NCBI GenBank assembly: GCA_018673255.1
Contig: JABHDC010000270.1
Location: 1 to 8,090 of the forward strand
Length of the DNA: 8,090 nucleotides
From: Gemmatimonadota bacterium
GTDB taxonomy: Bacteria; Latescibacterota; UBA2968; UBA8231
Direction: 5' to 3'
Both the position numbers and the translations under genes were made by a program. The notes below the pieces were generated by a model that was not told where the DNA came from, ran no database searches, and saw only the letters and a list, made by a program, of their open reading frames with translations. Shown here in pieces: positions 1-8,090 of the stretch. The number at the start of each line of letters is the position of its first letter. Position 1 is the stretch's first letter.

Positions 1-245
1 CAATCAACATGTGCGTAATGGCGAGCCTCCGTCTCATACTCAACGTGAGCCGTCGAAATCGTAATGCCACGCGCCTTCTCTTCGGGCGCCTTATCGATCT
101 GATCGAAAGGCACGAAATCCGCCCAGCCCTTCGAGCCGAGATACTTCGTGATCGCCGCGGTCAGCGTGGTCTTGCCGTGATCGACATGGCCGATTGTACC
201 GATGTTCACGTGTGGCTTGTTACGTTCGAACTTATCTTTGCCCAT
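1..245 (-). CDS. tuf: Elongation factor Tu, N-terminal part (runs off the window)
   Basis: EF-Tu is the cytoplasmic GTPase that carries aminoacyl-tRNA to the ribosomal A site. Only the first 81 residues are visible; the gene continues past the left edge. Translated from an ATG at 245-243, the protein starts [20 protein letters not shown]. The P-loop (G1) GHVDHGKT is at residues 19-26 and the switch I/G2 motif RGITI at 59-63. The reading ends at Asp81, the first residue of the expected DCPGH (G3) motif. The segment between G1 and G2 (about 34-52) has a lineage-variable sequence, [19 protein letters not shown]. It is the last visible gene of the str block, 66 nt after fusA, behind a strong Shine-Dalgarno. 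I could not see whether a second tuf copy exists elsewhere. Identification is certain. Confidence 0.98.
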   Translation of the reverse strand, partial: MGKDKFERNKPHVNIGTIGHVDHGKTTLTAAITKYLGSKGWADFVPFDQIDKAPEEKARGITISTAHVEYETEARHYAHVD

Positions 246-255
246 GTTGGGTCTT

Positions 256-262
256 CCTCCCC
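256..262 (-). promoter_or_regulatory. Strong Shine-Dalgarno of tuf
   Basis: On the minus strand the sequence GGGGAGG ends 10 nt before the tuf ATG. It is the best match to the anti-Shine-Dalgarno in the window, fitting the very high synthesis rate expected of EF-Tu. The 9-mer AGGAAGACC occurs twice here, 17 nt apart (plus-strand 250-258 and 267-275), so a second, weaker SD-like purine run lies upstream. The rest of the 66-nt fusA-tuf spacer shows no terminator or promoter that I can support. Confidence 0.75.
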
Positions 263-311
263 TTGCGGTCTTCCTGGTGACCTGTTGTGACCGAGAGTTT
301 TCGGCTACTTG

Positions 312-2408
312 TTACGCTTTTGCTTCTTCGGTGCCCCGAATACTAGCCACGATCTCTTCCATGACTGACTTGGGCACTTCACGGAACTGGGCGAACTGCA
401 GGTGGAACACAGCGCGACCCTGAGTGAGGGAGCGCAGTCGCGTGGCGTAGCCAAAGGTTTCGGCCAATGGAATCTTGGCAGCGATCGCCTGCGCGTCTGA
501 GCGCGGGTTGATCCCTTCAACATCGGCTCGGTGCGAATTCAGATCACCGATCACGTCGCCCAGATACTGTTCAGGTACGACAACTTCAAGAGACATGATC
601 GGTTCCATCAGGAAGGGGCGGGCCTTCTTAGCCCCATCCTTGAATCCCATCGACCCAGCGACTTTGAAGGCCATCTCGGAAGAGTCCACATCGTGATAGG
701 ACCCGTCCACGAGGCGAACCTTCACATCCTCGATCGGATATCCGGCAACAGGGCCATTCGACATCGCCTCGGCGATGCCATCCCGGGCCGGATTCACATA
801 CTCACGCGGCACTGAGCCGCCGACAACTTCATTCTCGAATACGAGACCCGTGCCCGGCTCGCCGGGCTCGATCTCCAGCTCTACATGACCGAACTGACCG
901 CGACCACCGGATTGACGCACAAAGCGTCCCGTGCCGTGGACGGCGTCCTTCAGGCCTTCTTTATAGGCAACTTGCGGCCGGCCGACCGTGGCCTCAACCT
1001 TGAACTCGCGGAAGAGACGATCGGTGAGGATCTCCAAGTGCAACTCACCCATACCGGAGATGACCGTCTGGCCCGTATCTGGGTCAGCGCGCACGCGGAA
1101 CGTTGGATCTTCTTCGGCCAGCTTGTGCAGCGCAGATTGGAGCGACTCCTGGTCAGCTTTCGTCTTGGGCTCAATCGCCACGTGCACGACCGGCTCAGCA
1201 AACTCGATTTTCTCCAGCACAACCTGGGCGTCTTCAACACACAGCGTATCACCGGTCGTCGTGTCTTTCAAGCCGACGACAGCCACGATGTCACCCGCGT
1301 GCACTTCCTTCAACTCAGTGCGATCGTTGGCGTGCATCTCGAGCAAGCGGGAAACGCGCTCGCGCCGCCCCGTGCTCACATTGTAGATATATGACCCCGC
1401 CGACAGCGATCCGGAATAGACACGGATGAAGGACAGGCGTCCGACGAAGGGGTCCGTCATGATCTTGAAGGCAAGGGCGGAGAAAGGAGCATCATCCAGA
1501 GGCTCGCGTACAACCTCTTCCTCGCTGTCTGGCTTGTGACCAACGACGGGTTTGACATCCGATGGTGCCGGGAGAAACCGAACCACGGCGTCGAGGAGAC
1601 GCTGAACACCCTTATGCTTGAAGGCACTGCCGCATGTAACAGGAACCGCCTTCAGTGCGCACGTTGCCAACCGCAGAGCTTCGATAAGCTCATCCGAGCC
1701 GATCTCTGCGCCCTCAAGAAATTTCTCGAGGAGTTTGTCGTCGAATTCGGCGACAGACTCAAGCAGTTTCTCGCGGAACTCGAGGGAGCGCTCCATGAGG
1801 TCCTCAGGAATCTCACCCACATGGAACTTCGCACCCAGTGACGTCTCTTCGTAGGTGACGGCCTCCATGTCGATCAGATCAATGAGACCGGTAAATGTCT
1901 CACCCGTGCCGATCGGCAACTGAACGGGAACAAAGTTACTGCCCAAGCGATCCTTGAGCATGTCAAGGACCTGGTAAAAATCAGCCCCGTTTCGGTCCAT
2001 CTTGTTGACGAACGCGATACGAGGTACGCCGTATCCATCAGCCTGGCGCCAAACCGTTTCAGATTGCGGCTCGACACCGCCTACAGCACAGAAGACGCCA
2101 ACTGCACCATCGAGCACACGTAACGAGCGCTCGACTTCTGCGGTAAAATCGACGTGCCCTGGCGTGTCGATAATATTGATGCGGTGGTCACCCCACTCGC
2201 AAGCCGTGGCTGCAGAGGTAATGGTGATGCCGCGCTCACGCTCCTGCTCCATCCAATCCATGGTGGCATTGCCGTCATGGACTTCACCCATTCGGTGCAG
2301 TCGGCCGGTATAGTAGAGGATCCGTTCGGTCGTCGTCGTCTTGCCCGCATCAATGTGGGCGGCGATACCGATATTCCTCGTTTTTTCGATGCTATGCTGT
2401 CTGGCCAA
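312..2408 (-). CDS. fusA: Elongation factor G
   Basis: EF-G is the translational GTPase that drives tRNA-mRNA translocation and, with the ribosome recycling factor, splits post-termination ribosomes. The product is 698 residues, the usual length. Motifs seen: G1 AHIDAGKTT at 17-25, G2 RGITIT at 59-64, G3 DTPGH at 81-85, G4 NKMD at 135-138 and a G5-type CGSAFKHKG near 259-267. Domain II follows from about 305. The domain III signature SGMGELHLE is at 451-459, and domains IV-V run from about 480 to the end, with [13 protein letters not shown] at 570-582 and [13 protein letters not shown] at 615-627. The start is a TTG at 2408-2406, preceded by a modest AGGA (2423-2420) 11 nt upstream. The next Met is residue 40, beyond the P-loop, so TTG is effectively forced, and it gives the expected MAR...EKTRNIGI N-terminus. 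The stop is TAA. The [19 protein letters not shown] stretch resembles Bacteroidota/Chlorobiota-like EF-G. It reads as the main EF-G, not the paralogous EF-G2, given its operon position. Confidence 0.98.
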   Translation of the reverse strand: MARQHSIEKTRNIGIAAHIDAGKTTTTERILYYTGRLHRMGEVHDGNATMDWMEQERERGITITSAATACEWGDHRINIIDTPGHVDFTAEVERSLRVLDGAVGVFCAVGGVEPQSETVWRQADGYGVPRIAFVNKMDRNGADFYQVLDMLKDRLGSNFVPVQLPIGTGETFTGLIDLIDMEAVTYEETSLGAKFHVGEIPEDLMERSLEFREKLLESVAEFDDKLLEKFLEGAEIGSDELIEALRLATCALKAVPVTCGSAFKHKGVQRLLDAVVRFLPAPSDVKPVVGHKPDSEEEVVREPLDDAPFSALAFKIMTDPFVGRLSFIRVYSGSLSAGSYIYNVSTGRRERVSRLLEMHANDRTELKEVHAGDIVAVVGLKDTTTGDTLCVEDAQVVLEKIEFAEPVVHVAIEPKTKADQESLQSALHKLAEEDPTFRVRADPDTGQTVISGMGELHLEILTDRLFREFKVEATVGRPQVAYKEGLKDAVHGTGRFVRQSGGRGQFGHVELEIEPGEPGTGLVFENEVVGGSVPREYVNPARDGIAEAMSNGPVAGYPIEDVKVRLVDGSYHDVDSSEMAFKVAGSMGFKDGAKKARPFLMEPIMSLEVVVPEQYLGDVIGDLNSHRADVEGINPRSDAQAIAAKIPLAETFGYATRLRSLTQGRAVFHLQFAQFREVPKSVMEEIVASIRGTEEAKA

Positions 2409-2474
2409 CTCTGATGCGTTCCTATTCGGGGATGGTGCGGTGTGCGTTCGTGGTCTGTCTGGGTGCGATAGTGA

Positions 2475-2945
2475 CTAGAAGCGGTAGTGGGCGAAAGCTT
2501 TGTTGGCGTCGGCCATACGATGGACTTCGTCGCGGGCACGGACAGCGCCACCTTCACCATTGGCAGCAGCGATCAACTCATTTGCCAGGCGATCAGCCAT
2601 GGTGCGCTCTGAACGCTCACGAGCAAACCGAATGATCCACTTGATAGCCCGGGTCGTCCGCTCTTCTGGACGAACTTCAAGGGGGATCTGCAAAGTCTGC
2701 GAACCAACTCGTCGTGATTTCGTGATCACCATGGGCTTGCAGTTCTCGACAGCCTTTAGAAAGATGTCGAGACCCTGCTGGTCCGATCGGTCTGTGACCA
2801 TATCGACGGCGGAATAGAAAGTACGCTCAGAAACGCTTTTCTTCCCACCCTTCATCATGCAGTTGATGAATCGGGCCGCCAGGGCGTTGTTGAACTTTGG
2901 ATCGGGAATGATCGGACGCTTGACGGCTCTTCTTCTGCGCGACAT
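2475..2945 (-). CDS. rpsG: 30S ribosomal protein S7
   Basis: S7 nucleates assembly of the 30S head by binding the 3' major domain of 16S rRNA, and lies near the E-site tRNA and mRNA exit. The product is 156 residues, typical of bacteria. The basic start MSRRRRAVKR, the central KSRRVG..... hairpin (76-86), EVRPEER (90-96) and the C-terminal HRMADANKAFAHYRF (142-156) identify the family. The ATG start (2945-2943) lies 23 nt after the rpsL stop, with only a weak GAAGAG as Shine-Dalgarno, which suggests translational coupling to rpsL. The stop is TAG. The beta-hairpin residues SQTL (82-85) replace the usual GATY/GATF of VGGATYQVP, and the N-terminal third is also divergent, so this S7 is less conserved than its neighbours. 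In E. coli S7 autoregulates through the rpsL-rpsG spacer; the 23-nt spacer here is too short for that element. Confidence 0.97.
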   Translation of the reverse strand: MSRRRRAVKRPIIPDPKFNNALAARFINCMMKGGKKSVSERTFYSAVDMVTDRSDQQGLDIFLKAVENCKPMVITKSRRVGSQTLQIPLEVRPEERTTRAIKWIIRFARERSERTMADRLANELIAAANGEGGAVRARDEVHRMADANKAFAHYRF

Positions 2946-2968
2946 GAATTGCTCTTCGGCTCAGGTAT

Positions 2969-3340
2969 CTACTGAGCGCGGCGGGCGCCGTACTTGGAAC
3001 GGCCCTGCTTGCGCTCGGCGACGCCGCTGGCGTCGAGGACGCCGCGGATGATGTGGTAGCGCACTCCAGGAACATCCTTCACACGGCCACCACGGACCAG
3101 GACGATCGAGTGCTCCTGCAGATTGTTGCCTTCGCCAGGGATGTAGGCGGTGACTTCCTGCCCTGTCGTCAGCCGAACACGAGCCATCTTACGAAGGGCC
3201 GAGTTCGGCTTCTTCGGGGTCGTCGTGTAGACGCGAGTGCAAACACCTCGGCGTTGTGGACAACCCAGCAGCGCCGGTGAATCAGTGCGCTTCTTGGCTT
3301 TCTGGCGACCCTTGCGGATCAACTGACTGATAGTGGGCAC
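2969..3340 (-). CDS. rpsL: 30S ribosomal protein S12
   Basis: S12 sits at the decoding centre of the 30S subunit and affects accuracy and streptomycin response. The product is 123 residues, the normal length. Seen directly: [12 protein letters not shown], the strictly conserved [20 protein letters not shown] (27-46), the loop [13 protein letters not shown] (84-96) and a basic C-terminus [10 protein letters not shown]. Lys43 and Lys88, where classical streptomycin resistance changes occur, are wild type, and Asp89, the residue beta-methylthiolated in many bacteria, is present. The start is GTG (3340-3338) with GGAG (3352-3349) 8 nt upstream; the conserved MPTI start and the lack of another Met before residue 52 support it. 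The stop is TAG. It is the first gene after the 287-nt regulatory spacer that follows rpoC. Confidence 0.98.
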   Translation of the reverse strand: MPTISQLIRKGRQKAKKRTDSPALLGCPQRRGVCTRVYTTTPKKPNSALRKMARVRLTTGQEVTAYIPGEGNNLQEHSIVLVRGGRVKDVPGVRYHIIRGVLDASGVAERKQGRSKYGARRAQ

Positions 3341-3348
3341 GAACCCGA

Positions 3349-3352
3349 CTCC
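3349..3352 (-). promoter_or_regulatory. Shine-Dalgarno of rpsL (decides GTG start)
   Basis: GGAG on the minus strand, 8 nt before the GTG at 3340-3338. Its good spacing supports translation from GTG. Confidence 0.6.
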
Positions 3353-3395
3353 GTGGCTGAATTACAAATGACTGAAAACGTGACTTGCAGACACA

Positions 3396-3433
3396 CGCGG
3401 TTGTAGCTGGGTTTTGCCCCCGCCACAACCGCG
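3396..3433 (-). promoter_or_regulatory. rpsL leader hairpin, 12-bp stem
   Basis: The minus-strand arm CGCGGTTGTGGC (3433-3422) pairs with GCTACAACCGCG (3407-3396): eleven Watson-Crick pairs and one G-U. The 14-nt loop can itself close a GGG/CCC helix. It lies between the candidate promoter and the rpsL GTG, so it would be in the 5' leader of the str mRNA. The bases after it (GTGTGTCTGC) are not a U-run, so it is not an intrinsic terminator. A competing CGCG-CTACT-CGCG stem (3442-3430) overlaps its 5' arm. A role in autogenous control or mRNA stability is plausible but not shown. Confidence 0.55.
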
Positions 3434-3459
3434 AGTAGCGCGAAATACGATAAACTCAA

Positions 3460-3488
3460 AAGCTAACTAATATTTCGTAAATCGTCAA
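3460..3488 (-). promoter_or_regulatory. Candidate promoter for the str genes
   Basis: On the minus strand, TTGACG (3488-3483) matches the -35 consensus at five of six positions. After exactly 17 nt comes TAGCTT (3465-3460), a moderate -10 matching three of six. The patch is clearly AT-rich against its surroundings. Start of transcription would be near 3453, giving a leader of about 113 nt to rpsL. If the organism is Bacteroidota-like, the same bases also approximate the TTG...TAnnTTTG form (TTG, 20 nt, TAGCTTTTG, with one extra T). It would boost rpsL-rpsG-fusA-tuf above readthrough from rpoBC. Confidence 0.55.
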
Positions 3489-3491
3489 TAC

Positions 3492-3598
3492 CAGATAGGT
3501 GCTTTGTGACAAGGTTAACTGCCTCTGTCACAGAAACCTGCGCGACGAGCTTGAAAGCCCGCTCAGCGCCTATCTGCAGGTGCGGATCTACCCGCACC
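3492..3598 (-). other. Nested inverted repeats after rpoC, possible structured 3' UTR
   Basis: The element begins 29 nt past the rpoC stop. In transcription order it has a perfect 7-bp hairpin (3598-3592 with 3585-3579, 6-nt loop), a 2-nt gap, and an outer inverted repeat with 11 of 12 matches (3576-3565 with 3503-3492). That outer repeat encloses a 4-bp stem (3564-3561/3550-3547) and a 7-bp stem TGTGACA/TGTCACA (3532-3526/3511-3505), which extends by AGG/CCT with one bulge. This could fold as a three-way junction. No U-run follows, so a classical terminator is not supported. It could alternatively be the remnant of a small repeat element with terminal inverted repeats. The rest of the rpoC-rpsL spacer (3599-3627 and 3341-3395) shows nothing further that I can name. 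Confidence 0.4.
3504..3534 (-). promoter_or_regulatory. Two operator-like dyads upstream of the str promoter
   Basis: TTGTGACAA (3504-3512) and TCTGTCACAGA (3524-3534) are each perfect odd-centred palindromes sharing a TGT[G/C]ACA core. Their centres, 3508 and 3529, are 21 bp apart, about two helical turns, and would sit near -55 and -76 of the predicted start. This geometry fits an activator or a pair of dimers, but the same bases also form one larger inverted repeat, so an RNA-level explanation is equally possible. Confidence 0.25.
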
Positions 3599-3627
3599 AA
3601 CTCTCGATTCTTAGGCACCAGACTGCC

Positions 3628-7728
<4,101 letters not shown>

Positions 7729-7736
7729 GTGTGCAA

Positions 7737-7742
7737 CCCCTT
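7737..7742 (-). promoter_or_regulatory. Shine-Dalgarno of rpoC (decides GTG start)
   Basis: AAGGGG on the minus strand, 8 nt before the GTG at 7728-7726. It lies just beyond the tandem palindrome array, so folding of the array could affect its accessibility. Confidence 0.5.
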
Positions 7743-7749
7743 AGTGGTC

Positions 7750-7828
7750 GAAAACCATGGTTTTCAAAACCTGTGGTTTCATGAACCTGCGGTTTCAGGA
7801 GCCGGCGGTCTCAGGAGCCGGCAGCAGA
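7750..7828 (-). repeat. Degenerate tandem array of 15-16-bp palindromic units in the rpoB-rpoC spacer
   Basis: Plus-strand units: 7751-7765 AAAACCATGGTTTTC, 7766-7780 AAAACCTGTGGTTTC, 7781-7796 ATGAACCTGCGGTTTC, 7797-7812 AGGAGCCGGCGGTCTC and a partial 7813-7828 starting AGGAGCCGGC. Neighbouring units are similar (12 of 16 between units 3 and 4; the first 10 bases identical between units 4 and 5), while distant ones have drifted. Each unit is close to palindromic around an ACC...GGT core; the first, extended to 7750, is a perfect 16-bp palindrome. In the transcript they could form a row of small hairpins between the rpoB stop and the rpoC Shine-Dalgarno. No function is known to me. Confidence 0.6.
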
Positions 7829-7840
7829 TATGCTGCCGGC
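7817..7840 (-). other. Perfect 10-bp hairpin after rpoB
   Basis: Arms GCCGGCAGCA (7817-7826) and TGCTGCCGGC (7831-7840) are exact reverse complements around a 4-nt loop. On the transcript it forms 34 nt after the rpoB stop and is followed by TCCTGAGACC, with no U-run, so it is not a standard terminator. It overlaps the last partial unit of the adjacent array. A processing site (double-stranded cleavage) or pause/attenuator between rpoB and rpoC would fit, by inference only. Confidence 0.55.
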
Positions 7841-7874
7841 ACTATTTTCGCCGGTCCTATTTCCGTGTGTCCGG

Positions 7875-8090
<216 letters not shown>

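Noticed and set aside
885..1394. A 169-codon plus-strand open frame opposite fusA
   Set aside because: Antisense shadow of EF-G with no recognisable domain or supported ribosome binding site.
2081..2560. A 159-codon minus-strand frame spanning the rpsG-fusA junction
   Set aside because: It overlaps both real genes out of frame and has low-complexity shadow composition.
3396..3433. Intrinsic terminator of rpoC
   Set aside because: The hairpin is followed by GTGTGTCTGC with no U-run, and it lies downstream of the candidate promoter.
3505..3532. CRP/FNR-type site (TGTGA...TCACA)
   Set aside because: The half sites are separated by 18 nt where the CRP consensus needs 6, so a standard CRP-type dimer would not fit.
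3579..3598. Intrinsic terminator directly after rpoC
   Set aside because: A perfect 7-bp hairpin, but followed on the transcript by TGCAGATAGG with no U-run.

Overview
All genes in this window lie on the minus strand. Read in the direction of transcription (from high to low coordinates) they form one conserved housekeeping block: rpoB (3' end only), rpoC, rpsL, rpsG, fusA and tuf (5' end only). This is the RNA polymerase beta/beta-prime pair followed directly by the str operon (ribosomal proteins S12 and S7, elongation factors EF-G and EF-Tu). Every protein-coding gene is intact in the part visible, and I see no sign of horizontal transfer, insertion sequences, CRISPR, tRNA or rRNA. Coding density is high and GC is roughly mid-to-upper 50s percent by eye.

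The organism is a Gram-negative-type bacterium. RpoC has a long insertion within the trigger loop (SI3-like, about residues 920-1092), which Firmicutes and Actinobacteria lack. Several EF-G and RpoC stretches read like Bacteroidota/Chlorobiota/Gemmatimonadota-type (FCB) or related candidate-phylum sequences. I cannot fix the phylum by eye, and S7 is rather divergent.

Layout: 1-245 tuf 5' part; 246-311 short spacer with a strong tuf Shine-Dalgarno; 312-2408 fusA with a TTG start; 2409-2474 a 66-nt spacer; 2475-2945 rpsG; 2946-2968 a 23-nt spacer; 2969-3340 rpsL with a GTG start; 3341-3627 a 287-nt regulatory spacer; 3628-7728 rpoC with a GTG start; 7729-7874 a 146-nt structured spacer; 7875-8090 rpoB 3' end. 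No intrinsic terminator (hairpin plus U-run) is visible between any of the genes, so readthrough from rpoB to tuf is likely. A probable internal promoter ahead of rpsL would give the str genes extra transcription.

I found no new biological system in the protein-coding part. The parts worth a second look are the two longer non-coding spacers. The rpoC-rpsL spacer holds, in transcription order, a 7-bp hairpin, a nested inverted-repeat element that could fold as a three-way junction, a candidate sigma70-type promoter with two dyads 21 bp apart just upstream, and a 12-bp leader hairpin. The rpoB-rpoC spacer holds a degenerate tandem array of 15-16-bp units, each nearly palindromic, adjoining a perfect 10-bp-stem hairpin. 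These could be mRNA processing or attenuation elements. Their function is inference only.
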